Shown here piece after piece: positions 25,070 through 33,441 of a stretch of DNA of 64,000 nucleotides (its first letter is position 1; every line of letters starts with the position of its first letter). Source of the DNA: Tolypothrix sp. PCC 7910 (lineage in GTDB: Bacteria; Cyanobacteriota; Cyanobacteriia; Cyanobacteriales; Nostocaceae); assembly GCF_011769525.1 (NCBI RefSeq), contig NZ_CP050440.1:931501-995500 (forward strand). Reading direction: 5' to 3'. Position numbers and translations under genes: made by a program. A model generated the notes under the pieces. That model ran no database searches, was not told the DNA's origin, and was given only the letters and a program-made list of their open reading frames with translations.

Positions 25070-25984
25070 CTATACCAGCGCTGCTTCGCGGCGGTTATAT
25101 ACAGAAGAATCACCTTTGATGGCTTCGCTTTGTTTACCATCAATACCAACTGGGATATCGCCAACGATGGTGATTCGCTGAACATGGCGGGGTTGATCGC
25201 CGTAATCTGCGATCGCATAATGTTGAGTAGCGCGGTTGTCCCAGAAAGCTACGTCACCAACTCGCCAACGCCAACGCACTGTATTTTCTGGGCGAGTCAC
25301 GTAAGCTTGCAATAATTTGATAATTTCGTCGGATTCGTTTTGTGATAATCCCCGAATGCGGCGCACAAAACCACCAATAAATAATCCTCGTTCACCAGAT
25401 TCCGGATGAACACGTACAACTGGGTGCAAGGTTTCGTATACAGTTGAGGTGAAGACATCGCGGTAAGCTCTGACTGCTTCTGGAACATCTACTACAGCTG
25501 CTGCATAGTCGTAAGCGTTGCTATGTACTGCCCAAAGTTGATCTGCAAGGTCACGCAATGGAGTTGGTAAATCTTGGTAAGCTGTGACGGAGTTTGCCCA
25601 AATTGTGTCACCACCAGATGGGGGAATAACCAGCGCTCGCAACACAGAACCAAGAGGGGGACGGTCTACAAATGTGACATCTGTGTGCCAGTTATTGGCA
25701 CGTGCTACAGTTTTGCTGTAGTTCAGGTCAAGAATTTCTGGGTTATCTGGAAGTGCAGGTACAGTGGGGTGAGCTGTAGTCAATTCACCAAACCGACGAG
25801 CAAAAGCTATTTGTTGATTAGCATCAATATTCTGTTCGCGGAAAAAGATAACTTTGTGTTTAACTAAAGCTTTGCGAATATCGCTGATAATTTCATCGCT
25901 GAGGTTAGTATTCAGGTCAACACCGAGAATTTTTGCACCGATACGTCCAGCGATTGGTTTGATATCAAAGTATTGTGAAGTCAT
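25070..25984 (-). CDS. tauD-like: TauD/TfdA-family Fe(II)/2-oxoglutarate dioxygenase (#1)
   Basis: A 304-residue dioxygenase. Iron ligands are His100 and Asp102 (NNWHTDVTF) and His255 (DNRATQHYA); Arg266 or Arg270 should bind 2-oxoglutarate. TauD releases sulfite and aminoacetaldehyde from taurine; relatives act on other sulfonates, sulfate esters or carboxylates. The opening IKPIAGRIGAKILGVDL and GSVLRALVIPPSGGDTIW are family-typical. Start: ATG at 25984; frames further upstream run into a heptad repeat. In the leftward operon with two flavin monooxygenases and TauE, this supports a sulfonate or sulfate-ester substrate. Confidence 0.88.
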   Translation of the reverse strand: MTSQYFDIKPIAGRIGAKILGVDLNTNLSDEIISDIRKALVKHKVIFFREQNIDANQQIAFARRFGELTTAHPTVPALPDNPEILDLNYSKTVARANNWHTDVTFVDRPPLGSVLRALVIPPSGGDTIWANSVTAYQDLPTPLRDLADQLWAVHSNAYDYAAAVVDVPEAVRAYRDVFTSTVYETLHPVVRVHPESGERGLFIGGFVRRIRGLSQNESDEIIKLLQAYVTRPENTVRWRWRVGDVAFWDNRATQHYAIADYGDQPRHVQRITIVGDIPVGIDGKQSEAIKGDSSVYNRREAALV

Positions 25985-26000
25985 TGTTTTTATCTCTGTA

Positions 26001-26049
26001 TTAGGGATTGGGGACTGGGGACTGGGGATTAGGGATTGGGGGCTAGGGG
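26001..26049. repeat. G-rich heptad tandem repeat
   Basis: Units GGGGACT / GGGGATT / AGGGATT between the SDR and TauD genes of the leftward operon, only 17 bases upstream of the TauD start. Same repeat class as at 9724, 30794, 39052, 41384 and 54195. Confidence 0.8.
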
Positions 26050-26081
26050 AGAAATTCAATTACCAATTACCCATTACCCAT

Positions 26082-26882
26082 TTACACCCCTGGTGTACTT
26101 CCACCATCAACAATAATCTCTGCACCTGTAATTGAAGCAGCGAGGTCTGAGACTAAAAATAGTGTTAATGAGGCAATTTCTTCTGGTTGGGCGATTCTCT
26201 TGAGGGGAATAGTTTGTAGAGTTTCGGCTTTTGCTTGCTCAACTGTAATTCCTCGCGCTTGGGCGTTTTGTTCTGCCAAGCGTTCAGCGCGTTCGGTAGC
26301 AGTAGCACCAGGCGAAATGGCATTAATCCGAATGTTGTACTCGGCTAATTCTTTAGAAATTCCCTTTGTGAAGTTGAGTAAGGCGGCGTTGGTTGTTCCA
26401 CCAGGAAGGAAACTAGGGCGAGGTGTGCGTCCAGCACCGCCTATAATATTGACGATTCGTCCATCTCCTCGGCTCTTTTGATGGGGAACAACTGCTTTAA
26501 CTAAGCGAATGTAGCCCAACAATTTTAAATTCCAAGCATCTAGAAATACATCATCGCTGAGGTCGAGGAATGACCCAGCACGGGCTGACCCAGCATTATT
26601 GACTAAGATATCTATCTGACCAAACTGTGCCAGTGTGGTGGAGACAACTTGATCGACGCTTTCCGCCTGAGTCAAATCTGCACTGATAGAGATGACTTTC
26701 GCCCCTGGTGTAGGTAGAGACTGGATTGCACTCACAGCATTCTCTAATCGTTCGGGGTTACGAGCTGCAATGACCACATTCACACCTTCACTATAAAGGG
26801 CTTTGGCGATCGCTAATCCAATACCCGCACTACCACCTGTAACAATTGCTGTTTTACCTGCTAGCTTGAGTTCTAAGCTCAT
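26082..26882 (-). CDS. Short-chain dehydrogenase/reductase lacking the usual Tyr-Lys pair
   Basis: A 266-residue SDR with an intact cofactor loop TGGSAGIGLAIA (~15-26), DLTQAESV and NNAGSARAG. Where classical SDRs carry Y-x-x-x-K, this protein has GGTTNAAL (161-168), so both catalytic Tyr and Lys are replaced; the preceding Ser region is GGAGRTP. A subgroup of SDRs looks like this, and their chemistry is uncertain. The C-terminal GAEIIVDGGSTPGV is normal. First gene of the leftward organosulfur operon, with a repeated TACTGTAAATC motif about 110 bases upstream. Confidence 0.8.
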   Translation of the reverse strand: MSLELKLAGKTAIVTGGSAGIGLAIAKALYSEGVNVVIAARNPERLENAVSAIQSLPTPGAKVISISADLTQAESVDQVVSTTLAQFGQIDILVNNAGSARAGSFLDLSDDVFLDAWNLKLLGYIRLVKAVVPHQKSRGDGRIVNIIGGAGRTPRPSFLPGGTTNAALLNFTKGISKELAEYNIRINAISPGATATERAERLAEQNAQARGITVEQAKAETLQTIPLKRIAQPEEIASLTLFLVSDLAASITGAEIIVDGGSTPGV

Positions 26883-27362
26883 GAGATGAATTCCTAGATT
26901 TACTGGTCTGGCTATGTACTGTCTGCAACAGATAACCTAGTTATTCTCAACTCCACAGACCTGTGGCTAGGTTAGTGATTTACTTAAATACTGTAAATCA
27001 GTAGACTTAATGTATTTTATGACTGTAGAAGAAATTATCATAGACAATCTGAATAATCAAGCACCGTGTAAACATATTTAAAGTGGCATAATTTTACACA
27101 GTTAGTTTTTCTAAATATTTAATAAATATCTTGTAATATAAGAAATTTATGATGATATTATAAGTATAAGTTTTGATAAAAAAGCAATTATATGTGGTTG
27201 GTGAAATATTTTATAAAGCCTTTGTAGCTGTTGATTATTGACTGTTAATAGTTCTAATTAAAAATCAAGCGTGAGAATTTTATATAATCATTAATAGCAA
27301 TTTGGGTATACTTAAACTATTGATTTTTTAATTACTAATAAATTGGAAAAAATATATTTATT
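26883..27362. other. AT-rich intergenic region upstream of the SDR operon
   Basis: About 480 bases without a credible gene. It must hold the promoter of the leftward operon. At 26987-27006 lies AATACTGTAAATCAGTAGAC, which contains the partial dyad TACTG-TAAAT-CAGTA and resembles sequences upstream of five other genes here. Confidence 0.55.
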
Positions 27363-28201
27363 TCATTGCGTTATAGGTAAATTAATGTTAAATTCGGTTC
27401 CCCATAATGGATCGGATATCATATTAATTTGACCATTATGGCTCTCGATAATTTGGTAACTAATTGATAATCCTAAACCTGTTCCTTTACCAATTGGAGA
27501 AATTCCAGATCTAGAGTTGCAATTTCGTCCTGAATTTCTTGGCTAGGATGAGGATATTCTTGCTGATAAAGGTGAATTAGTTTCAATAAATCATCGCAGT
27601 ATTCACCAGCGTGGATCAGATTACCATGAATAAAGCTAATCGGATTATTAATTTCATGGGCAATGCCTGCAACTAACTGTCCTAATCCAGACATTTTTTC
27701 CCTTTGGACAGCTTCAAGGGCATTTTGCAGTTTAATTAAAGTGTGCCTTAAGGTTTCATTCGATTCTGCTAGTTCTACCTGAATGCGTTGGCGCTGTTGA
27801 ATTTCTTTACTCAGTGCGTGAATTTTTTGGTTAAGCACAACAAATTCATTACTGGTGCGCTTTTCTAACCGCAGTAAATTGATAGCTGGGTTTTCTGGCG
27901 ATCGCGGTTGAATGACAGCACCTTGACTACGACAAGCAATCCCTTCCCCCTCAGCTTGATGGATGGTGAAAGCCCCCAAAATCAATTGACGACTTTGAGC
28001 GCAAACTCGAAGATAGTTAATCACTTTCTCTGGAGAGTCAGTGAAAAACTCACTCAAAAACTGACCAACTAATGCTTTACTGGTCTTGCCAAACAGTTTG
28101 GCAGCAGCTTGATTTACTGCTAAAATTTCACCTGCAATAGTTACAAGCAGCATAGGTTCTGGCAAAACTTGGGCAAAGGTTAAAAATTGATCGGGTGTCA
28201 T
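27363..28201 (-). pseudogene. PAS/HisKA sensor histidine kinase broken by an internal deletion
   Basis: An intact N-terminal part of 242 codons has a PAS domain (FLTFAQVLPEPMLLVTIAG... to ~120), a coiled segment (~125-170) and a HisKA dimerisation box with phospho-acceptor His in GIAHEINNPISF. The frame then stops at 27473. In another frame, overlapping and continuing to 27363, the catalytic-domain end appears: GKGTGLGLSISYQII, then GTEFNINLPITQ and a stop. The N and G1 boxes (~100 residues) are missing. The junction therefore represents a deletion plus frameshift; the kinase cannot bind ATP. Its former regulator is not in the window. Confidence 0.8.
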
Positions 28202-28486
28202 GATCTTTGCCGTTGCGCGGAAAACTAACGGAGTAAAGTAAAAAACTAAGCCATGCGTTGGTGAATAAACTTCAGATGGGACATATTACAGGAATAGTGT
28301 GATAGCCTACAAATGTCCCACTTAAGAGTGGTACTATACTTTAAAGTATTCTTGCCCTGCAAATTCCTCTAATTCATCACTAGGTTTGAGGTGAATCACG
28401 ATTTTGCATTAGACACGTCCGGAATATGAATTGGGTACAAAAAAATGGTAGAAAGTAAAATTGACCCTCTACCAAAATTTAATTAA
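28202..28486. other. Intergenic flank of the transposase gene with gene debris
   Basis: Contains a 24-codon minus-strand tail (28334-28408) reading KIVIHLKPSDELEEFAGQEY and a few more residues to a stop. It looks like the C-terminus of a lost protein. No transposon end could be fixed with certainty; the weak match ATTGGGTACAA (28430-28440) against ATTCGGTAATA on the minus strand near 29374-29384 is only suggestive. Confidence 0.4.
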
Positions 28487-29398
28487 ATGATTAGTATATT
28501 TGATTATATACAAAAGTATCCACGAAGAGCAAAGCAACTTTTGGGGATTAGTTATGACCAATTTACTGACCTTGTAAACTATGCTAAAAACAGTCATGAA
28601 GAAGAACAACTCAAATTGGAACAGAAGAAAGTTAGAATACATCGTCGTGGAGGTGGACGCAAAGAATTATTATCCATCCCAGAACAAGTATGTTTGTGCT
28701 TGTTTTATCTGAGACAAATACCCACATTTGAAGTTTTAGGAATAATGTTTGGTATATCAAAAACTTTATCTAATGATACTTTTCATTACTGGAGAAAAAT
28801 ATTACGTAAGATTCTCCCTTCTAGTTTAATAGAGCAAGTAGAAAATAAAGAAGGAGATTTGCTCATTATACAAGAAATATTAACGAATTTTAAGTTGCTA
28901 GTTGATAGCGTAGAACAGCCTATAGATAGACCATCTGACAACGAAGAACAGAAAAAGTTCTTTTCGGGAAAGAAAAAACAGCATACTATAAAAAACCAGA
29001 TAGTTTCCTTGCCAGAGGGAAAAGATATTATTGATGTTACAGTAGGCTCTCCAGGGCCAACAGCAGACATAAAATTATTTAGAGAGCAACAAACAAAATT
29101 TGATGAAAAACAAGAATTTACGGGAGATAAAGCGTATCAAGGTGGGAATAATATTACTACCCCTCATAAGAAGAAAAGAAAACAACAATTAAATGAACAA
29201 CAAAAAGAAGAAAATAAAGCTCTATCAAGTAAGCGTATATTTGTTGAGCATTTAATACGTATTGTAAAAATTTTCCAAGTGGCATCACAAAGATTTAGAT
29301 TAAATGCTGATGTTTATAATGAAATAGTTTTGTTAGTTTGTGGTCTAGTAAGACTGCGAATTGGCACTTTCGTATTACCGAATAGCGCCATAAATTAG
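28487..29398 (+). CDS. IS5-family type DDE transposase (HARBI1-like)
   Basis: A 303-residue transposase. An N-terminal helix-turn-helix-like part (IPEQVCLCLFYLRQIPTFEVL, GISKTLSNDTFHYWR) leads to the DDE nuclease: first Asp in LLVDSVEQPI, second in PTADIKLF or GDKAYQG, and Glu in RIFVEHLIRIVK. This is the DDE_4/IS5-like organisation, mobilising an insertion sequence by cut and paste. The frame is intact and full length, so it may be active. The gene has lower GC and many Lys/Glu/Gln codons compared with the neighbours, consistent with recent arrival. Terminal repeats could not be delimited by eye. Confidence 0.85.
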   Translation: MISIFDYIQKYPRRAKQLLGISYDQFTDLVNYAKNSHEEEQLKLEQKKVRIHRRGGGRKELLSIPEQVCLCLFYLRQIPTFEVLGIMFGISKTLSNDTFHYWRKILRKILPSSLIEQVENKEGDLLIIQEILTNFKLLVDSVEQPIDRPSDNEEQKKFFSGKKKQHTIKNQIVSLPEGKDIIDVTVGSPGPTADIKLFREQQTKFDEKQEFTGDKAYQGGNNITTPHKKKRKQQLNEQQKEENKALSSKRIFVEHLIRIVKIFQVASQRFRLNADVYNEIVLLVCGLVRLRIGTFVLPNSAIN

Positions 29399-29844
29399 TA
29401 TCAATTAAAAATTGTGTTTGCGTTAGGCAAGATTATGTATTTTTCTGCTCTAAACTATCAGTAACTATATCAAACACTTATTGTTCCATTGCAACAGAAT
29501 CTGCAAGGACTGGTCTCAAAGCCTTGTAAATATAGGCTTGCGAGTTTTCGGACGGGTCTATTCCTGTGCGCCTCTAGCGATGGTGTCTTGTAACTCAACT
29601 CGAGCGTAACCGAGATTGTCAGCTGCGATCGCACCAAAGATATTAGGTAAAACACATATCAGTGGCACTTAATAAAAGTACCACTGACTACTAGTAACAA
29701 TAGTTTTCCCTACCAGATCAAAAAACTCACATCCAATGCGGCTTACTAGCAGCAAAGCTGATAATAAACGCTATTATTTGCCCTCAATGGCAGTATTTCA
29801 GACCAATTTCACTATAATTCGTTCAATCATTAACCTACTGACAT
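29399..29844. other. Transposon-adjacent region with gene debris
   Basis: No intact gene. On the minus strand 29558-29665 reads PNIFGAIAADNLGYARVELQ and DTIARGAQE to a stop, which looks like the C-terminal remnant of a protein I cannot name. At 29659-29687 there is a hairpin (see separate entry). Together with the opposite flank this suggests deletion around the insertion sequence. Confidence 0.4.
29659..29687. terminator. Hairpin TCAGTGGCACTT / AAGTACCACTGA
   Basis: 12-base arms with one mismatch around a 5-base loop (AATAA). It is located between the transposase debris and the leftward dehydrogenase gene. It could be a terminator or part of an old mobile-element end. Confidence 0.45.
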
Positions 29845-30792
29845 TCAATTGGAAATGTGCAATACAGCTTTACCTGGATACTGTCTGTCAAGTAGCTTTT
29901 GTGCCACATCAGCAATTTGTGTCCAATTAGCTTCAATATTAATGTGAGGACGCAATTGACCTGCTTCTACTAGACGCAAAAGTCTTTGCAATCCCACGGA
30001 TGCTGACTCCCGTTGTAATTCATGGAACAAGATTAAACCGTACAAACTTGCGCCACCTGTACCATAAAAACGCTGGGCATTAAATGTAACTTCTGTACCT
30101 CCAGAGGTACCAAATAGCACTACAGTACCATCTGCTGCTAACCAACCAAGAGATGTGCCTAAAATGTCGCTACCTACTGACTCAATAATCAAGTGATAAG
30201 AACCATATTCGCTTTCTTGTGAAAGCTTTTCACCAATAATTACAGCATGGGCACCAGCATCTTTGACAAAAGATTCGTATTCTGGACGGCGAATATGTGC
30301 TACAACTTGTGCGCCACTGAGCCGTGCTAGTTGAATAGCAAAGTAGCCAACGCCACCAGATGCACCAGTAATTAATACTGACTTTCCTAATAGTGAACTG
30401 CCTTTGAGCAGGGCATGATAGGCAGTTAAACCCGCTACAGGTAATGTCGCAGCTTGTTCAAAAGATACTGAAGCGGGTAATTCTGCTAGTGAGTGGGTGG
30501 GTACTGATACCAATTCCCCCCAAGCACCAGAACGGAGTAAACCAACAACTCTGGTTCCCGCGGCTGGGCCTGAACCGTCAGCCGCAGGCGTTTCTACAAC
30601 ACCAGCTAAATCCCAACCAGGCCGCCAACCCGCCGCAGCGGTGGTGGAACGTCTGACTTCTCCACGGTTGAGAGAAATTGCTGCTACTCGAATCACTGCT
30701 TCATTAGCAGCTGGAGTAGGTGCATCAACATCACGCAGTACTAAACGACCTGATACATTGGGATCAACAACAACGGCACGTATTTTACTCAT
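29845..30792 (-). CDS. Zinc-less medium-chain dehydrogenase (quinone oxidoreductase-like)
   Basis: A 315-residue MDR-family NADPH-dependent oxidoreductase. The catalytic half opens with VVVDPNVSGRLVLRDVDAP and ISLNRGEVRR. The NADPH-binding loop is VLITGASGGVGYFAIQLARL, preceded by PVAGLTAYHALLKG. The usual catalytic-zinc Cys/His set is absent, as in quinone oxidoreductases and enoyl reductases. It probably reduces quinones or alpha,beta-unsaturated carbonyls. Followed in the same direction by no close gene; preceded upstream by a NAD-dependent dehydrogenase 114 bases away, with heptad repeats between. Confidence 0.83.
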   Translation of the reverse strand: MSKIRAVVVDPNVSGRLVLRDVDAPTPAANEAVIRVAAISLNRGEVRRSTTAAAGWRPGWDLAGVVETPAADGSGPAAGTRVVGLLRSGAWGELVSVPTHSLAELPASVSFEQAATLPVAGLTAYHALLKGSSLLGKSVLITGASGGVGYFAIQLARLSGAQVVAHIRRPEYESFVKDAGAHAVIIGEKLSQESEYGSYHLIIESVGSDILGTSLGWLAADGTVVLFGTSGGTEVTFNAQRFYGTGGASLYGLILFHELQRESASVGLQRLLRLVEAGQLRPHINIEANWTQIADVAQKLLDRQYPGKAVLHISN

Positions 30793-30793
30793 A

Positions 30794-30825
30794 TGGGGAT
30801 TGGGGATTGGGGATTGGGGATTGGG
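30794..30825. repeat. GGGGATT heptad tandem repeat
   Basis: About four perfect GGGGATT units directly against the start codon of the MDR gene on the minus strand (ATG at 30792), leaving no room for a normal ribosome binding site. Confidence 0.8.
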
Positions 30826-30906
30826 AAAAAGCAGGGGAGCAGGGGGAGAAAGAAAATATTCTTGAAGTATATTTAGATAATTTATTTTCTGGAAGTCCCT
30901 TATTGA

Positions 30907-31824
30907 TTACCCTTGACTTTTGACCTTTGACTCTGGACTGTTGACTCCTAAAGCTTCTTGGGAAAGAGTGGTAATAATATCTGCGATCGCGCGATCGCGG
31001 TTATTTTCTTCTGGTGTTTCTTTCCCCAAAGAGGTATCTTTCACCAAACGGTAAACATCAGCTGCACCTTGGAAAATTAACTCTGTCAATTCTAACGCTT
31101 CAAAGGTTTCTGCTATCTCTTCCATTTCTCCAATCCACCGATGTGCTTTTGGTGTCATGGATGGTAAGGAACGGGTAAGTATTTTGGCTAGTTCTGCTTG
31201 GCTAGTTGCTACTTCATCCCAAAGTTCTTGATCTAAGCCAAGGCGATGGGCTGCAATGAGTAATTCTGTGCCTATTGCTGTCAATCCTTTTGTTAGGGCT
31301 GCATAGCACATCTTTAAGCCGGAAGCATTGCCAATTTCATCGCCAATCACTCTAATATCTAATCCATAATCCCGCAGTTGTTGCAGTTCAACAGCCTGTT
31401 TTCCTGATGCATAGATGCGGGTGCGATTGGGAACTCGTGGAGGCGGGCCAATGATTGATGCATCGATAAATTGTCCGCCCTTTGATTCAATGAGTTGGGC
31501 AATATTTTTTACTTTCTGCGGTGATATAGCGTTGGCATCAACATATAAAATATTTTTACCAACGTTGCCAATTATCTCAGCTATTTGTGCTGCGGCTTCC
31601 GTGGCGGCTGCGGGAACTAAAACTGATAGCACTATATCGGATTCAATTACCAGTTGTTTGAGCGAACCAACATCTTGAACATTAGCTGCGGCGGCTAATT
31701 GACGAGTGCGATCGCTTCTTTCTTCCAAAGCAGCAATTGTCTTCAATCCATTTTGATTGAGTACAGCTGCTATGGCCTGCCCCATGTCACCTGGACTTAA
31801 AATACCAACAGTTTGAATTTGCAT
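30907..31824 (-). CDS. NAD(P)-dependent beta-hydroxyacid dehydrogenase-like protein (DUF1932 C-terminus)
   Basis: A 305-residue protein with N-terminal Rossmann domain (TVGILSPGDMGQAIAAVLNQNG, ~5-26; VLSVLVPAAATEAAAQ) and a helical C-terminal domain of the DUF1932/6-phosphogluconate dehydrogenase-like type (NASGLKMCYAALTKGLTAIGTELL, with the family Lys in GLKMCYAALTKG). Members oxidise 2- or 3-hydroxy acids or reduce the corresponding semialdehydes. The window context suggests processing of a C2-C4 fragment from sulfonate breakdown; that is inference. Its promoter region is shared with the rightward membrane-protein gene. Confidence 0.8.
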   Translation of the reverse strand: MQIQTVGILSPGDMGQAIAAVLNQNGLKTIAALEERSDRTRQLAAAANVQDVGSLKQLVIESDIVLSVLVPAAATEAAAQIAEIIGNVGKNILYVDANAISPQKVKNIAQLIESKGGQFIDASIIGPPPRVPNRTRIYASGKQAVELQQLRDYGLDIRVIGDEIGNASGLKMCYAALTKGLTAIGTELLIAAHRLGLDQELWDEVATSQAELAKILTRSLPSMTPKAHRWIGEMEEIAETFEALELTELIFQGAADVYRLVKDTSLGKETPEENNRDRAIADIITTLSQEALGVNSPESKVKSQG

Positions 31825-31934
31825 AGAAAGCTTAATTCCAAAATGCTGCTCAAAGAGTACTGATGTGCCTAGTTGGACTCAGCTGCCAGTACTCATTGTT
31901 CAGCATAGGCTTGGAGATTGAGTTATGAAACAAA

Positions 31935-31960
31935 GTACTGTAATCTGATAGATATACCGG
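31935..31960. promoter_or_regulatory. Recurrent motif TACTGTAATCTGATAGAT in a divergent promoter
   Basis: Lies between divergent genes starting at 31824 and 32016. It resembles TACTGTAAGTCTATCGG (6367), TACTGTAAATCAGTAGAC (26989), TACGGTAAATACGTG (47489) and TACGGTAAATTTATCGAG (55461). It may bind a shared regulator. Confidence 0.35.
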
Positions 31961-32015
31961 ACTTTAGCTCAATAGGAACTTACCATACATCTATCTCAGG
32001 AAGCAAGTAATTAAA

Positions 32016-32462
32016 ATGGCTCAAAAAGCAGAAGTATCTCGATTTATCTTGGCTTTTGTGGCTGGCTTTCTGGCAGTGCTGATATTTCACCAAGGTTTAC
32101 TCGCATTGCTACACGCCGTTAATTTTGCTCAACGTCCAGCCTATCAAACCACACCCACACAGCCCTTTGGTATACCACAATTGCTATCAAGTGCTTTTTG
32201 GGGAGGAATTTGGGGTTTAGTTTGGGCAACAATCACAGTCCGCTGGCGAATAAACAAAAATTATTGGTTAGCAGCTTTAATTTTTGGTGCAGTTGCACCG
32301 ACATTGATTGCTTGGTTTATTGTTGCACCATTGAAAGGTTTGCCTATAGCTGGAGGTTGGAAACTACCAGCGATGATTACAGCTTTATTAGTCAACGGTG
32401 CTTGGGGGTTGGGAACAGCTTTATTATTTAATTTGTTTGCCAGAAGACAAATATTGCAGTGA
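32016..32462 (+). CDS. Four-helix integral membrane protein of unknown function
   Basis: A 148-residue protein with four predicted membrane helices (about 9-30, 57-75, 82-103 and 115-140). Polar signatures include HQGLLALLHAV and FWGGIWGLVWA. Homologues are usually annotated as hypothetical membrane proteins. Its stop codon overlaps the GTG start of the acetyltransferase by 4 bases, so the two are translationally coupled; a membrane-bound transport or protection step for the acetyltransferase substrate is a reasonable guess only. I do not recognise a named family. Confidence 0.75.
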   Translation: MAQKAEVSRFILAFVAGFLAVLIFHQGLLALLHAVNFAQRPAYQTTPTQPFGIPQLLSSAFWGGIWGLVWATITVRWRINKNYWLAALIFGAVAPTLIAWFIVAPLKGLPIAGGWKLPAMITALLVNGAWGLGTALLFNLFARRQILQ

Positions 32463-33082
32463 AAGCGACAATCAGACTAGCCAATGAAAACGATGCATCA
32501 CAAATGCTGGTAATTTATGCACCCATTGTCCGCGAAACGGCAATTTCCTTTGAGCTAGAACCGCCTAGCGAAACGGAGTTTCAACAACGGATAAAAAACT
32601 ACCAACAGCAGATGCCTTGGTTAGTTTGCGAAATTAATGGTGAGGTTGTTGGCTATGCTTATGCTAGTCCTTATCGTCCTCGTGCAGCGTATCAATGGTC
32701 TGTAGAATCTTCCGTATACGTCGGTGAGAAATATCGCCGCCAAGGAATTGCCAAAGCCTTGTATACTACTCTGTTGAAGTTATTGCAACTGCAAGGATTT
32801 TATAACGTTGTTGCTGCGATCGCTTTACCCAATCAACCCAGTGTAGCTTTACATGAAGCCTTTGGTTTTGTGCCTGTGGGTGTTTTTCCTCGAGTTGGGT
32901 ATAAATTTGGTAAGTGGCTTGATATAGGATATTGGCAATTATCTCTGCAGCCAGAACTATCTTTTTTGACTGATAGCAACAGCACACAACCTGTAAACCC
33001 GCCGCTTTCTGTGTCAGCAATCCAACAATCGCCTTTGTGGGATGAAGCATTAACAAATGGTGTTTTGCTGCTACGAGTTTGA
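32459..33082 (+). CDS. Pat/MddA-like GNAT N-acetyltransferase
   Basis: A 207-residue GNAT protein. The order of motifs (IRLANENDASQMLVIYAPIV, ETAISFELEPPSETEFQQRI, WLVCEINGEVVGYAYASPYR, VYVGEKYRRQGIAKALYTTL, ALHEAFGFVPVGVFPRVGYK) follows the phosphinothricin/methionine-sulfone acetyltransferase family (Pat, YncA/MddA), which acetylates the amino group of methionine sulfoximine, sulfone or phosphinothricin. A C-terminal tail of ~45 residues is extra. The start is GTG at 32459, overlapping the preceding stop. In a sulfur island an oxidised methionine or S-substituted amino acid is the favoured substrate, by inference. Confidence 0.83.
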   Translation: MKATIRLANENDASQMLVIYAPIVRETAISFELEPPSETEFQQRIKNYQQQMPWLVCEINGEVVGYAYASPYRPRAAYQWSVESSVYVGEKYRRQGIAKALYTTLLKLLQLQGFYNVVAAIALPNQPSVALHEAFGFVPVGVFPRVGYKFGKWLDIGYWQLSLQPELSFLTDSNSTQPVNPPLSVSAIQQSPLWDEALTNGVLLLRV

Positions 33083-33441
33083 CTGAGTAACGAATTTCGC
33101 CATTTATTAGCGATTAAACTGCTAAAAACTCTGCCTATCTCTGCATTTAAACTTCTTTGGGGGAATCCCCAAGTCATAGCTACGAGATGAACGCTCAAAT
33201 CTATGCTGAAAATACAAAATTTTGATAGATAAAGTTGATTTTTTGGTCATTTCATTACTTGTGTTCTGTGTATGAACATGAGATGCTAATTTATGTTAAA
33301 TACTAATAATTGACAGAATTACAGTACTTTATTTACTAAGAGGGATAAAGTTTGATTTGATGCGTCCTCCATAAAAGGCTGCACCACAGATTATTTTGCT
33401 GACTTACATAAGATTTTGGTTATATGGTAGGGAGTGTGAAC
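33083..33441. other. Intergenic region before the rhodanese gene
   Basis: About 360 AT-rich bases. No supported gene or strong hairpin; it presumably contains the rhodanese promoter. GGGAGTG just before 33442 serves as ribosome binding site. Confidence 0.5.

Noticed and set aside
28420-29440. Exact ends of the insertion sequence
   Set aside because: Only a weak 8-of-11 match between the candidate ends and no target duplication could be found by eye, so no element boundaries are claimed.
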